A stretch of DNA of 64,000 bases, taken from positions 2,790,001-2,854,000 of the forward strand of contig NZ_VZPV01000001.1 of assembly GCF_008801405.1 (NCBI RefSeq), given 5' to 3'. The position numbers and the translations under genes were made by a program. The stretch is from Ralstonia insidiosa. GTDB taxonomy: Bacteria > Pseudomonadota > Gammaproteobacteria > Burkholderiales > Burkholderiaceae. Of this stretch, positions 44,378-54,170 are shown piece after piece; the stretch's first letter is position 1, and each line of letters opens with the position of its first letter. Below the pieces are notes generated by a model, which had not been told where the DNA came from, did no database searches, and saw nothing but the letters and a program-made list of their open reading frames with translations.

Positions 44378-44955
44378 CGCGTTGCCCTCCACTCCAGCAC
44401 GAGCGCCAGCGGAATCAGCACCAGCATGACCGGCAGCAGCGGCCATTGCAGCACGCCAATCGCCAGGAACACCGCTAAGCCAATGCCGATGGCGCGCCAC
44501 GTGCGCGACTGCCCTTGCGCCAGCCGGATCGCCGTCGACAGCACCAGCCCCGCCGCCACCGCCGCCATGCCCTTGAGCAGGTTCTGCACCAGGGACAGCG
44601 CGCTGAAGTGGTCGTACAGCATGACGATCAACAGCAGCAGTACCGCAGGCACAACCACCAGACCGGACATGGCCGCAGCCGCCCCGCGCACGCCGTGGTA
44701 GCGGTAGCCGAGCATCACCGAGAGGTTGACGACGTTCGGGCCGGGCAGCACCTGGCCCAGGCTCAGGAGTTCAGCAAACTCAGCGTTGGTGAGCCAGCCA
44801 TTGCGGTCGACGATGCCCGCGCGCGCAAATGGCAGCACGCCGCCGAAGCCTGACAACCCCATGCGCGCAAACTCGGTGAAGAGCTTGCTGCAGGAGGGAA
44901 CGTTTGCTGCGGGGGCCGCAGCGTCGTTGTCAGGCTCGGCGCTCAGGTCGGTCAT
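44374..44955 (-). CDS. chromate transporter, short-chain (first half)
   Basis: 193-aa CHR-family membrane protein: GLSGFGGVLPFARAGIVDRNGWLTNAEFAELLSLGQVLPGPNVVNLSVMLGY carries the conserved GFGG and GPN motifs. It starts 16 bp after the parC stop and overlaps the second chr gene by 4 bp, so it is probably transcribed with parC. No chrB regulator is present. Sensing and substrate are therefore unclear. Confidence 0.85.
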   Translation of the reverse strand: MTDLSAEPDNDAAAPAANVPSCSKLFTEFARMGLSGFGGVLPFARAGIVDRNGWLTNAEFAELLSLGQVLPGPNVVNLSVMLGYRYHGVRGAAAAMSGLVVVPAVLLLLIVMLYDHFSALSLVQNLLKGMAAVAAGLVLSTAIRLAQGQSRTWRAIGIGLAVFLAIGVLQWPLLPVMLVLIPLALVLEWRATR

Positions 44956-44971
44956 TGATTCAGGCGACGAA

Positions 44972-47314
44972 TCAAGCAGCTTCTGGCGCAGGCTTGGGCA
45001 GCGACAGCTTCGGCTCGCGCAGCTTGGGCTCCAGCGTCTTGCCCTTGCGTGCGCGCTTACCGGCGTACGCTTCTTGCGCGCGGGTCGTCATGGTCTGCTC
45101 GACCGCCTTGCCGCCACGCGGGCCAGTGCCCGAGAGCACGAAGCCGGCTGCACCGAAGGCCAGTGCCTGGAGCAGCGTTTCGTTCTTCTCCAGCTCCATC
45201 AGGATCACGCCACGGCCGCCGCTGGCAAGCGTTTTCAGCTCGCTGATCTGGAACAGCAGCATGCGCCCGCCTTCCGACAGACAAGCCACACCGTATGCGT
45301 CTTCCGGTACGGGTGCCGGCTTGTTGGGTTGGTCGCCCTCATCCAGCGTCAGGAACGCCTTGCCGGCCTTCTGGCGGCCGACCATGTCGCTCACCTTGGC
45401 CATGAAGCCGTTGCCGCCGCGCGTGGAGATCACCAGGTTCTGCTCGGCATGGCCAGCGAACGTGTGGGCGATATGCGTGCCCGGTGCCAGTTCGATCAGC
45501 GTGGTCAGCGGCACACCGTCGCCACGGCCGCCCGGCAGATTCGCCACGGCCACGGAGTAGACGCGGCCCGTACCCTTGTCGTCGCGCGTGCCGAAGATCA
45601 GCAGCGCATCGGTCGTGCGACATTCAAACGTGTCGTACAGCGTATCGCCCGCCTTGAAGCCGAATTGCGTGGCGTCGTGGCCATGACCCTGGCGCGTGCG
45701 CACCCAACCCTTCTGCGAGACGACCACCGTGACGGGCTCGTCGATGACCTTCACCTCGGCAGCGGCACGGCGCTCTTCCTGGATGAGGGTGCGGCGGTCG
45801 TCGCCGTATTGCTTCGCGTCGGTCTCGATCTCCTTGATGATGCGACGGCGCATCATGGTCTCGGACTTCAGCAGCACGTCCAGCTCGGACTGCTCTTCGC
45901 GCAGGTTCTTCAGTTCCTGCTCGATCTTGATGGCTTCCAGGCGCGCGAGTTGACGCAGGCGGATTTCCAGGATGTCTTCCGCCTGGCGATCGCTCAGGTT
46001 GAAGGCCTGGATGAGCGCCGCCTTGGGCTCGTCGCTCTCGCGGATGATGCGAATCACGTCCTCGATGCGCAGCAGCACCATCTGCCGGCCTTCGAGGATG
46101 TGGATACGGTCTTCCACCTTGCCCAGGCGATGGCGCGTACGGCGCGTGACCGTGGCAAAGCGGTAGCTGATCCACTCGCGCAGGATCTCGGCCAGACCTT
46201 TCTGCCGCGGCCGGCCATCCATGCCGATCATCACCAAGTTGATGGAGGCACCCTGCTCCAGCGACGTATGCGCCAGCAGCGAATTGGCAAACTCCTGCTG
46301 GTCAATGTTCTTGCTCTTGGGTTCGAACACCAGGCGCACCGGGGCATCCTTGCCCGATTCATCGCGCACCGCATCCAGCAGGCCGAGCATGGTCTGCTTC
46401 ATGGTGAGCTGATCCGGCGACAGCGACTTCTTGCCCGTGCGCACCTTCGGATTGGTCAGCTCTTCAATCTCCTCCAGCACCTTCTGCGACGAGGTGTTGG
46501 GCGGCAGTTCGTTGACCACCAGTTGCCACTGGCCGCGTGCGAGCTCTTCGATCTTCCAGCGCGCGCGCACCTTCAGGCTGCCGCGGCCGGTTTCGTACAC
46601 CTGCGCGATGTCCGCCGGCGACGAGATGATCTGCCCGCCGCCCGGATAGTCCGGACCCGGCATGTACTGCATCAGGTCGGTGCTGGTGAGCTTGTCGTCG
46701 CGGATGAGCGCCACAGCGGCGGTGGCTACTTCGCGCAGGTTGTGCGACGGGATTTCCGTGGCCATGCCCACCGCGATGCCCGATGCGCCGTTGAGCAGCA
46801 CGAACGGCAAGCGCGCCGGCAGCAGCTTCGGCTCGTCCATTGAGCCGTCGTAGTTGGGGACGAAATCGGCCGTGCCCTGGTCCAGTTCTTCGAGCAGCAT
46901 GCGCGAGATGGGCGTCAGGCGCGCTTCCGTGTACCGCATCGCCGCCGCACCGTCGCCGTCGCGCGAGCCAAAGTTGCCTTGGCCGTCGATCAACGGGTAG
47001 CGCAGCGAGAAATCCTGCGCCAGACGCACCAGCGCGTCGTAGGCGGATTGGTCACCGTGCGGGTGGAATTTACCCAGCACGTCGCCCACCACGCGGGCCG
47101 ACTTGACGGGCTTCGCGTCAGAGCGCAGGCCCATCTCATGCATCGCAAACAGGATGCGGCGCTGCACCGGCTTCTGGCCGTCGGCCACCTCGGGTAGTGC
47201 GCGGCCCTTGACCACGCTGACGGCGTAGTCGAGGTAGGCGCGCTCGGCATAGGCGCCAAGCGTGAGCGCTTCGGCCGGCTCGCTAGGGTCGAAGAGGATG
47301 TCTTGTTGTTCCAT
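44972..47314 (-). CDS. parC: DNA topoisomerase IV subunit A
   Basis: 780-aa subunit that cuts and rejoins DNA for decatenation of daughter chromosomes. The catalytic Tyr is in AAAMRYTEAR near residue 128. The quinolone-region sequence HPHGDQSAYDALV has wild-type-like Ser. The C-terminal domain has beta-pinwheel repeats, ending in a Lys/Pro-rich tail. The length and the position next to parE identify ParC rather than GyrA. The start is 46 bp after the lytic transglycosylase stop. Confidence 0.96.
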   Translation of the reverse strand: MEQQDILFDPSEPAEALTLGAYAERAYLDYAVSVVKGRALPEVADGQKPVQRRILFAMHEMGLRSDAKPVKSARVVGDVLGKFHPHGDQSAYDALVRLAQDFSLRYPLIDGQGNFGSRDGDGAAAMRYTEARLTPISRMLLEELDQGTADFVPNYDGSMDEPKLLPARLPFVLLNGASGIAVGMATEIPSHNLREVATAAVALIRDDKLTSTDLMQYMPGPDYPGGGQIISSPADIAQVYETGRGSLKVRARWKIEELARGQWQLVVNELPPNTSSQKVLEEIEELTNPKVRTGKKSLSPDQLTMKQTMLGLLDAVRDESGKDAPVRLVFEPKSKNIDQQEFANSLLAHTSLEQGASINLVMIGMDGRPRQKGLAEILREWISYRFATVTRRTRHRLGKVEDRIHILEGRQMVLLRIEDVIRIIRESDEPKAALIQAFNLSDRQAEDILEIRLRQLARLEAIKIEQELKNLREEQSELDVLLKSETMMRRRIIKEIETDAKQYGDDRRTLIQEERRAAAEVKVIDEPVTVVVSQKGWVRTRQGHGHDATQFGFKAGDTLYDTFECRTTDALLIFGTRDDKGTGRVYSVAVANLPGGRGDGVPLTTLIELAPGTHIAHTFAGHAEQNLVISTRGGNGFMAKVSDMVGRQKAGKAFLTLDEGDQPNKPAPVPEDAYGVACLSEGGRMLLFQISELKTLASGGRGVILMELEKNETLLQALAFGAAGFVLSGTGPRGGKAVEQTMTTRAQEAYAGKRARKGKTLEPKLREPKLSLPKPAPEAA

Positions 47315-47360
47315 GGAAGCTCAAGCGAAGGCGGCGCGCATTCATGCGGCGCCACCAGGA

Positions 47361-48254
47361 TCAATGTTGTTGTGCGTTCGTGACCACGCCGGTGGCCGGG
47401 TCCAGTACCACTTCAATGCGTGCGGGCCGGCCCGTGCGACCGGGCTTGCGCGTGACCATGGCACCGTTGGCGCTCACGGTCATGAAGCCGCCCGCCCCGT
47501 TCATCTCAGCCATCGGGTTGTAGTAGCGATAGAACTGCATCACCGTCTTCACGTAGTTCTGCGTCTCGGCGTAGGGCGGGATGTCGTTGCCGTGCTTCTG
47601 CACGGCGCCCTCGCCCGCGTTGTAGGCGGCGAGCACCAGTTCAAGATTGCCGGAGAACATGCGCAGCAGATCGCTCAAATAGCGCACGCCCGTGGTGATG
47701 TTGATCTTGGGGTCGGCCAGTTTCTGCGCGGCCGTGCGGCGCGCATCTCCGATCACGCCATAGCGTGCGCCCGTGTCGGGAATCACCTGCATCAGCCCGA
47801 TCGCCCCCTTGGGTGACACAGCCTGCGGGTTGAAGCCGGACTCGGCAGCAATCACGGCCTTCACGAGTGCCGGGTCGATACCGCGCTTGCCCGCTTCCTG
47901 GCGAATCAGCGGCTCGACCGTCGGCACGTTCGGGTGCTGCAGCACCGCGCGCACGAGGCGCTGGCGCATATCACCCGCGTTGTCCAGCGCATCTCGCTTG
48001 CTGGCAGCTAGGTAGGCATCGGCGTCCGGCAGCTCGGTGGCCGGCAGGGCGATGGCGTTGTCGCTCTTGTCGCCCGGTCTGCCCGCCACTGCCGCGCCCT
48101 TCATGAAGAGCACGTAGCGGTCGTCCAGACGTTCGGAGGCGAAGTGCGCAAGGCCGTTCTCGTCGATGTAGCCGTAGACATCCGCGCGCGCCGGCTGGCT
48201 GGCCAACAGGGCCAGCGCCGTGAGCAGCAAAGCGAATCGTCGGAACAACTTCAT
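47361..48254 (-). CDS. periplasmic lytic transglycosylase (SLT domain)
   Basis: 297-aa secreted murein hydrolase. Signal peptide (FALLLTALALLASQPARA), a short DUF4124-like N-terminal domain (DVYGYIDENGLAHFASERLDDRY), then the SLT goose-lysozyme fold with catalytic Glu in VIAAESGFNPQAVSPKGAIGLMQVIP and AYNAGEGAV further on. It cleaves peptidoglycan between MurNAc and GlcNAc. It lies between parE (14 bp) and parC (46 bp) in one run. Confidence 0.92.
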   Translation of the reverse strand: MKLFRRFALLLTALALLASQPARADVYGYIDENGLAHFASERLDDRYVLFMKGAAVAGRPGDKSDNAIALPATELPDADAYLAASKRDALDNAGDMRQRLVRAVLQHPNVPTVEPLIRQEAGKRGIDPALVKAVIAAESGFNPQAVSPKGAIGLMQVIPDTGARYGVIGDARRTAAQKLADPKINITTGVRYLSDLLRMFSGNLELVLAAYNAGEGAVQKHGNDIPPYAETQNYVKTVMQFYRYYNPMAEMNGAGGFMTVSANGAMVTRKPGRTGRPARIEVVLDPATGVVTNAQQH

Positions 48255-48268
48255 CGTTCAGTCAGCGA

Positions 48269-50254
48269 TCAAATATCGGCTTCGACTTCGTTGCCGCGCG
48301 CTTCCAGCCATGTGCGGCGCGCGCCGGCTTCGCCCTTGCCCATCAGCATGTTCATCACGCCGATGGTCTGCTCTTCGCCCAGTTCGCCTAGTTTCACGGG
48401 CAGCAGGCGGCGCGTGTCAGGGTTCATGGTGGTTTCCCAGAGCTGCTCGGCGCTCATTTCGCCCAGGCCCTTGAAGCGGGAGATCTGCCACGCGCCTTCC
48501 TTGACGCCGTCCTTGCGCAGCTTGTCTTCAATGGCTTCGAGCTCGCCATCGTCCAGCGCGTAGAGCTTCTGCGCGGGCTTCTTGCCGCGCGCCGGGGCAT
48601 CGACCCGATACAGCGGCGGGCGGGCCACGCATACGTGCCCGCGGTCGATCAGTTGCGGGAAGTGCTTGAAGAACAACGTGAGCAGCAGCACCTGGATATG
48701 GGCGCCGTCCACGTCCGCATCAGACAGGATGCAGATCTTGCCGTAGCGCAGGCCGGAGAGGTCAACCGTGTCGGTCGGGCCATGCGGATCGACGCCGATG
48801 GCGACCGCAATGTCGTGCACTTCGTTGTTGGCGAACAGGCGGTCGCGCTCGGTTTCCCACGTGTTCAGCACCTTGCCGCGCAGCGGCAGGATCGCCTGGA
48901 ATTCCTTGTCACGGCCCATCTTGGCGGAACCGCCGGCGGAATCGCCCTCCACCAGGAAGAGTTCGTTGCGGGTGATGTCGTCGGATTCGCAATCGGTCAG
49001 CTTGCCAGGCAGCACGGCCACGCCGGAGCCCTTCTTCTTCTCGACCTTCTGTGCCGCGCGCGTGCGGGCCTGTGCTTGCTTGATGACGAGTTCGGCCAGC
49101 TTCTTGCCGTGCTCGACATGCTGGTTCAGCCACAACTCCAACGCGGGGCGGCTGAACGTGGAAACGAGCCGCACCGCATCGCGGCTGTTCAGGCGTTCCT
49201 TGATCTGACCTTGGAACTGCGGGTCCAGCACCTTGGCCGACAGCACGAACGAAGCGCGCGCAAACACGTCTTCGGGCATCAGCTTGACGCCCTTGGGCTG
49301 CAGCGCGTGCATCTCGACAAAGCTCTTCACGGCCTGGAACAGGCCTTCGCGCAAGCCCGATTCATGCGTGCCGCCAGCAGGCGTCGGAATCAGGTTGACG
49401 TACGACTCGCGCACCGGCGAGCCCTCTTCCGTCCACGCCACCACCCACGAGGCGCCTTCGCCCAGGGCAAAGCCTTCTTCGCCGGACTTGTCAGGGTCAG
49501 CAAAGTGTTCGCCCTCGAACAGCGGGATGACCGGCTCGGCGCCGCTACCTTGCGCGAGCGATTCGACCAGGTAGCCGCGCAGGCCCTCGGCGTACTGCCA
49601 CTCGAGCGTCTCGCCAGTTTTCTCCAGCGTGAGCGTGACCTTCACGCCCGGCAGCAGCACAGCCTTGCTACGCAGCAAACGCTGCAGCTCGGCCTGGGGG
49701 ATGTTCTCGGAATCGAAATACTTGGCGTCCGGCCAGGCGCGTACGCGCGTGCCGCTCTTCTTCTCGCCGCGCTCGGCCTTGCGGGTGGCGAGCGGCTCAA
49801 TGACGTCGCCGCCGGAGAAGGTAAGCGTGGACACATTGCCATCACGCCAAACCGTCACCTCCAGCCGCGTCGACAGCGCGTTCGTGACCGACACGCCCAC
49901 GCCGTGCAGGCCGCCGGAGAACGCATACGCGCCGCCACTGCCCTTGTCGAACTTGCCGCCCGCGTGCAGGCGCGTGTAGACGATCTCGACCACCGACACA
50001 CCCTCTTCCGGGTGGATGCCGACGGGAATGCCGCGCGCCTCGTCTTCCACGCTCACGCTGCCGTCCTTGTGCAGCGTCACGGCAATCAGCTTGCCGAAGC
50101 CGCCCAACGCCTCGTCGGCGGCGTTGTCGATCACTTCCTGCACGATATGCAGGGGGTTGTCGGTGCGCGTGTACATGCCCGGCCGTTGCTTGACCGGTTC
50201 CAGGCCCTTGAGGACCTTGATCGACGATTCGCTGTATTGGGAGGTTTTGCTCAT
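48269..50254 (-). CDS. parE: DNA topoisomerase IV subunit B
   Basis: 661-aa ATPase subunit of topoisomerase IV. GHKL motifs EVIDNAADEALGGF and GGLHGVGVSVTNALS, and Toprim metal sites EGDSAGGSAK and SDADVDGAHI are all present. The start at 50254 (MSKTSQYSESSIKVL) agrees with ParE; upstream codons to 50338 are not conserved-looking. First gene of a leftward run parE-slt-parC-chr-chr. Confidence 0.96.
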   Translation of the reverse strand: MSKTSQYSESSIKVLKGLEPVKQRPGMYTRTDNPLHIVQEVIDNAADEALGGFGKLIAVTLHKDGSVSVEDEARGIPVGIHPEEGVSVVEIVYTRLHAGGKFDKGSGGAYAFSGGLHGVGVSVTNALSTRLEVTVWRDGNVSTLTFSGGDVIEPLATRKAERGEKKSGTRVRAWPDAKYFDSENIPQAELQRLLRSKAVLLPGVKVTLTLEKTGETLEWQYAEGLRGYLVESLAQGSGAEPVIPLFEGEHFADPDKSGEEGFALGEGASWVVAWTEEGSPVRESYVNLIPTPAGGTHESGLREGLFQAVKSFVEMHALQPKGVKLMPEDVFARASFVLSAKVLDPQFQGQIKERLNSRDAVRLVSTFSRPALELWLNQHVEHGKKLAELVIKQAQARTRAAQKVEKKKGSGVAVLPGKLTDCESDDITRNELFLVEGDSAGGSAKMGRDKEFQAILPLRGKVLNTWETERDRLFANNEVHDIAVAIGVDPHGPTDTVDLSGLRYGKICILSDADVDGAHIQVLLLTLFFKHFPQLIDRGHVCVARPPLYRVDAPARGKKPAQKLYALDDGELEAIEDKLRKDGVKEGAWQISRFKGLGEMSAEQLWETTMNPDTRRLLPVKLGELGEEQTIGVMNMLMGKGEAGARRTWLEARGNEVEADI

Positions 50255-50413
50255 GGAAGGCGGAAAAACTGGCGGGCTCAGGGTCTGCCCTGAGCACCGG
50301 AATGCAGCGCGCATTGTAAAGGAAGCCGCCCTCAACAATGCGGAGGGATCGTCAGCATCAGGATGCGACGCACAGTCGACATCCCGCTGACATATTGACG
50401 GACTACGGCAACA

Positions 50414-52324
50414 TCACGCCGTACCGGCGCGCTTGCCTTCGAGGGCTTCCCAGCGCTCAAGTGCCTCCAGCAGTTCCAGCTCGATGGCCTCGTGGCGCTC
50501 GGCCAGCTTCTGGGCGCGCTCCGGATCACGTCCGTAGATCGCGCCGTCTTCCAGTTCGGCGTTGACTTGCTTCTGCTCGGTTTCCAGCGCCTCGATGGTG
50601 GCGGGCAACGCCTCCAGCTCGCGCTGTTCCTTGTAGCTGAGCTTGACCGTGGCGCGCTCGCGGGGCTTGGCGGCTTCGGGCTTTTTCTCTTCGGCAACCG
50701 GCGTGGCAGCTTTGGCCATCTGCGCCGAACGCGCCGATTGCGTCTGCCAATCCGAGAACCCACCCACGTATTCACGCCAGCGGCCCTCGCCTTCGGCGGC
50801 GATCACCGAGGTGACGACGTTGTCGACGAACGCGCGATCGTGCGAGACCAGGAACACCGTGCCGCTGTATTCCTGCAGCAGCTCTTCCAGCAGCTCGAGC
50901 GTATCGATGTCCAGATCGTTGGTCGGCTCATCCAGCACCAGCACGTTGGCCGGGCGCGCGAAGAGGCGCGCCAGCAGCAGCCGGTTGCGCTCGCCGCCCG
51001 ACAGCGACGCCACCGGCGAGCGTGCCCGCTCGGGCGGGAAGAGGAAGTCGCCCAGATAGCTCATCACGTGCTTGCGCTGGCCATTGACCTCAATCCAGTC
51101 GCTGCCCGGGCTGATGGTGTCGGCCAGCGAGCGGTTCAGGTCCAGTTGCGCGCGCATCTGGTCGAAATACGCCACCTGCAGGTTGGTGCCGTTGCGCACC
51201 GTGCCCGAATCGGGTGCCAGTTCGCCGAGGATCAGCTTGAGCAGCGTGGTCTTGCCGACGCCGTTGGCGCCCAGGATGCCCACCTTGTCGCCACGCATGA
51301 TGGTGGCGGTGAAGTTGTCGACCACGGTCTTGTCACCGTACTGCTTGGTCACATCGGTCAGCTCGGCGACGATCTTGCCGGAGCGGTCGCCCTGTGAGAC
51401 TTCGAGCTTGACGTTGCCCTGCACTTCACGACGCGCCTGGCGATCCACACGCATCTGTTCCAGCCGTGCGACGCGGCCGACGCTGCGTGTGCGGCGCGCT
51501 TCCACGCCCTTGCGGATCCACACTTCTTCCTGCGCGAGCAGCTTGTCGAAGCGGGCATTTTCCAGCGCTTCGGCTTCCAACTGCTGTGCCTTGCGCTCCT
51601 GATACGCGGTGAAGTTGCCGGGGTATGAACGCAGCTTGCCGCGGTCCAGTTCGATGATGCGCGTGGCGACACGGTCGAGGAACGCGCGATCGTGTGTGAT
51701 GAACAGCACGCTGCCGCGGAAAGCGAGCAGCAAGTCTTCCAGCCAGCGGATGGAGTCGTAGTCGAGGTGGTTGGTCGGCTCGTCCAACAACAGAATGTCA
51801 GGCGCCCCCACCAGCGCCTGCGCCAGCGCCACGCGCTTGGTCAGGCCGCCGGAGAGCGAACCGATGCGCGCACCCGGCTGCAAACCAAGCTGCGCGATGG
51901 TGGTTTCCACACGGGTGTGCAATTGCCAGGCATCAGCGGCGTCGAGCTGGGCTTGCAGGGCATGCAGCTGATGCATCGCCTCGTCATCGTGCGCATCGCC
52001 CATGGTGGCGATCAGCGCCTCGTACTCGGCGAGCAGGCCAGCGGCATGCGGCACGCCCATCGCCACGGCTTGGGCCACCGTCTGATCGGGGTCGAATACG
52101 GGTTCCTGCGGCACATAAGCCGAGGTGACACCGCTCTGGCGGGCGATCAGGCCGTCGTCGGGGGCCGTCGTGCCGGCCACGATCTTGAGCAGCGACGACT
52201 TGCCGGTGCCGTTGCGGCCGATCAGGCCGACGCGCTCGCCAGCTTCCAGCGAGAAATCGGTGTGGTCGAGCAGCGCCACGTGGCCGAACGCCAGTTGCGC
52301 ATCGGTAATGGAAAACAGGGCCAT
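50414..52324 (-). CDS. ABC-F family ATPase (Uup type)
   Basis: 636-aa cytoplasmic protein with two ABC ATPase domains and no membrane part. First domain: GRNGTGKSS near residue 37 and signature LSGGLTKRVALAQAL. Second domain: GANGVGKTT near residue 350 and LSGGERNRLLLARLF. A Uup-like C-terminal coiled coil (residues ~560-630, KEQRELEALPATIEALETEQKQVNAEL) binds DNA in E. coli Uup. Such proteins act on ribosomes or at branched DNA. It is divergent from the small membrane protein at 52500. Confidence 0.92.
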   Translation of the reverse strand: MALFSITDAQLAFGHVALLDHTDFSLEAGERVGLIGRNGTGKSSLLKIVAGTTAPDDGLIARQSGVTSAYVPQEPVFDPDQTVAQAVAMGVPHAAGLLAEYEALIATMGDAHDDEAMHQLHALQAQLDAADAWQLHTRVETTIAQLGLQPGARIGSLSGGLTKRVALAQALVGAPDILLLDEPTNHLDYDSIRWLEDLLLAFRGSVLFITHDRAFLDRVATRIIELDRGKLRSYPGNFTAYQERKAQQLEAEALENARFDKLLAQEEVWIRKGVEARRTRSVGRVARLEQMRVDRQARREVQGNVKLEVSQGDRSGKIVAELTDVTKQYGDKTVVDNFTATIMRGDKVGILGANGVGKTTLLKLILGELAPDSGTVRNGTNLQVAYFDQMRAQLDLNRSLADTISPGSDWIEVNGQRKHVMSYLGDFLFPPERARSPVASLSGGERNRLLLARLFARPANVLVLDEPTNDLDIDTLELLEELLQEYSGTVFLVSHDRAFVDNVVTSVIAAEGEGRWREYVGGFSDWQTQSARSAQMAKAATPVAEEKKPEAAKPRERATVKLSYKEQRELEALPATIEALETEQKQVNAELEDGAIYGRDPERAQKLAERHEAIELELLEALERWEALEGKRAGTA

Positions 52325-52499
52325 GCTGGAGTGATAAAGGATGCGGGCCGCGTGGGGCCGGAAGGCGCGTATTGTAGTCGGCCCGCGCGGCAGCCATCCG
52401 GCGTCATTGCGCTTGCGCGCGTCGGTGCTATAACGCTTGTGCCGCCGGGCTCGCTTTTCCGGCCGCTTCCATCCACAACGTTAGCGAAGGGGAACACTG

Positions 52500-52706
52500 A
52501 TGCGCGGACTGTTCGGCTTGTTGATCGCCCTGATCGTGGTAGGTATCCCGGTGCGGCAGGTCTTGCTGCGAACCGGTTTCTCGCAGTGGTGGACGCTGCT
52601 GGTGCTACTACCGCTGGTGAACCTCGTGGCGCTGTGGATCTTCGCGTTCTCGAACTGGCCGCGGCAGTCGTCGCAGCCGGGCAATGTGTTGCCCAATCAA
52701 AGCTGA
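52500..52706 (+). CDS. small inner-membrane protein
   Basis: 68 aa with two hydrophobic segments (residues ~3-22 and 30-52, GFSQWWTLLVLLPLVNLVALWIFAFSNWP) and a short polar tail. Similar small proteins of the DUF/PLDc_N-like kind are common in Burkholderiales. It has an AAGGGG site. No function known. It is divergent from uup-like gene with 175 bp between. Confidence 0.72.
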   Translation: MRGLFGLLIALIVVGIPVRQVLLRTGFSQWWTLLVLLPLVNLVALWIFAFSNWPRQSSQPGNVLPNQS

Positions 52707-52750
52707 ACCGGGCAACGCTGATATCGGGTGCGTCAAAGGTTCGCACCAAA

Positions 52751-52778
52751 GAAAACGGCCCGCTTTCGGCGGGCCGGA
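52751..52778 (-). terminator. orphan intrinsic terminator, leftward
   Basis: An 8-bp GC stem (52756-52763 with 52769-52776) with a TTTCG loop is flanked on the left by AAAGAAAA, which is a U-rich tract only in the leftward transcript. The right flank has no T-run, so it does not serve the + strand gene at 52500. There is no leftward protein gene above it. A TATGCT -10-like box on the minus strand at about 52819-52824 lies some 70 bp upstream of the terminator, consistent with a short leftward transcript. Confidence 0.55.
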
Positions 52779-53227
52779 AGAGTCTCTCCTCGATGCCTTG
52801 CGAACAAGACATGGCCTGAGCATAGCGCCCCTTGTCCGTCTCGGGCAGTCAGGACAAACCCGGTAGGGAAAAACGCCGAGACGACTCACAAAGCCAAGCC
52901 CCGAGCGGATTTGCACCGCAACAACGCATGCCGCGTCAAGCTTGCGCGCGCCCCACGCCACAAGGGTGCGACGCGCCAGCCGCAAGGCTGATGCAGTGCA
53001 ATCCGCGCACGCTTGATGTGCGTCACGCACCACTGTCAGGCACGCACCCCGTCTCACCTGCAAGCAGATTTCTAGAGCATGGAATCCAGTCTTGCGGCCT
53101 GCTTACAACAGAGCAAAAGTGCGGACCTGCAGGCTCGCTCGTCGCGCCGTATCATGCGGCAGGCCCTCCGGCCACAAGCCGGACATAACGATAAGGCGGG
53201 CCGCCATTCTTTCCGGGGGATACAACC
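52779..53227. other. gene-free region before the amino-acid binding protein gene
   Basis: About 450 bp without a supported protein gene. It may include a small leftward transcript at its left end. A hairpin TCCGGC-CACAA-GCCGGA lies at 53168-53184, close before the SBP gene. The GGGGGA ribosome site for the SBP is at 53215-53220. No clear promoter was assigned. Confidence 0.4.
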
Positions 53228-54151
53228 ATGCTGTGCTTCAAGCGCACGCTGCCGATCGCAGCGCTGCTTTCCGCTTTTCTGACCATCTCGCTGTCCGTCT
53301 TTGCGCCGGGCACTGCCCTGGCCTCTGCCACACCCGTTCTCGACCGCATTCGTGATACCGGTACCGTCCGCGTTGCGCATCGTGAGAGTTCCGTGCCGTT
53401 CTCGTTCTACGACGCCGACAAGAAGCCCATTGGTTATGCGATGGATCTCTGCCTGCGTGTGGTCGACAAGCTGCGTACCGAACTCAAGCGTCCCGACCTG
53501 AAGGTGCAGTATGTGATGGTGACGTCGTCTTCGCGTATTCCTACCATCGCCGAAGGCAAGGCTGATGTGGAATGCGGTTCGACCACCAACACGCGCGAGC
53601 GCCGCGAGAAAGTGGCCTTCACCATCCCGCACTACATCGCCGGCAGCCGGATGATCGTCAAGACATCGTCGGGCATCCGCAAGTGGGACGACCTGCGCGG
53701 CAAGACGGTGGTCTCGACCAAGGGCACCACCAACATCACCGAGTTGCGCAAGGTGAACGACGCGCGCGTGCTGGGCATGAACATCATCGAAGCAAAGGAC
53801 CACGGCGAGGCCTTCGCCATGGTCGAAGCCGGCAAGGCCGATGCCTTTGCCATGGACGACGTGCTGCTCTACGGTTTTCGTGCCAACGCCAAGAAACCGA
53901 GCGACTACGCCGTGGTCGGCGACATGCTGACGATCGAGCCGTACGCGATCATGCTCAGCAAGGACGACGCCGAATTCAAGCGGATGGTCGACCGCGCGAT
54001 GACCAACATCATCCTCGACTACGAGGCTGAGAAGCTCTACAAGAAGTGGTTCCTGCAGCCGATTCCGCCCAACGGGGCAAAGCTCGATATTCCGATGAGC
54101 TTCCTGCTGCGTGATTCGTTCAAGTATCCGAGTGACAAGGTCGCTGACTGA
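53228..54151 (+). CDS. amino-acid ABC transporter substrate-binding protein (GltI-like)
   Basis: 307-aa periplasmic binding protein of family 3 (SBP_bac_3). Signal peptide (LPIAALLSAFLTISLSVFAPGTALA), then LDRIRDTGTVRVAHRESSVPFSFYDADKKPIGYAMDLC, and the ligand arm ADVECGSTTNTRERREKVAF typical of glutamate/aspartate binding GltI. It would bind an acidic amino acid. No permease or ATPase genes are adjacent, so it is an orphan or serves a distant transporter. Followed by a strong terminator. Confidence 0.88.
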   Translation: MLCFKRTLPIAALLSAFLTISLSVFAPGTALASATPVLDRIRDTGTVRVAHRESSVPFSFYDADKKPIGYAMDLCLRVVDKLRTELKRPDLKVQYVMVTSSSRIPTIAEGKADVECGSTTNTRERREKVAFTIPHYIAGSRMIVKTSSGIRKWDDLRGKTVVSTKGTTNITELRKVNDARVLGMNIIEAKDHGEAFAMVEAGKADAFAMDDVLLYGFRANAKKPSDYAVVGDMLTIEPYAIMLSKDDAEFKRMVDRAMTNIILDYEAEKLYKKWFLQPIPPNGAKLDIPMSFLLRDSFKYPSDKVAD

Positions 54152-54170
54152 ATATCGCAGTTGAACGCTC

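Noticed and set aside
52740..52800. Possible glycine riboswitch (GGAGAGA plus CCGAAAG on the minus strand)
   Set aside because: The CCGAA piece is part of a perfect terminator stem, the other conserved aptamer parts are missing and no glycine gene follows.
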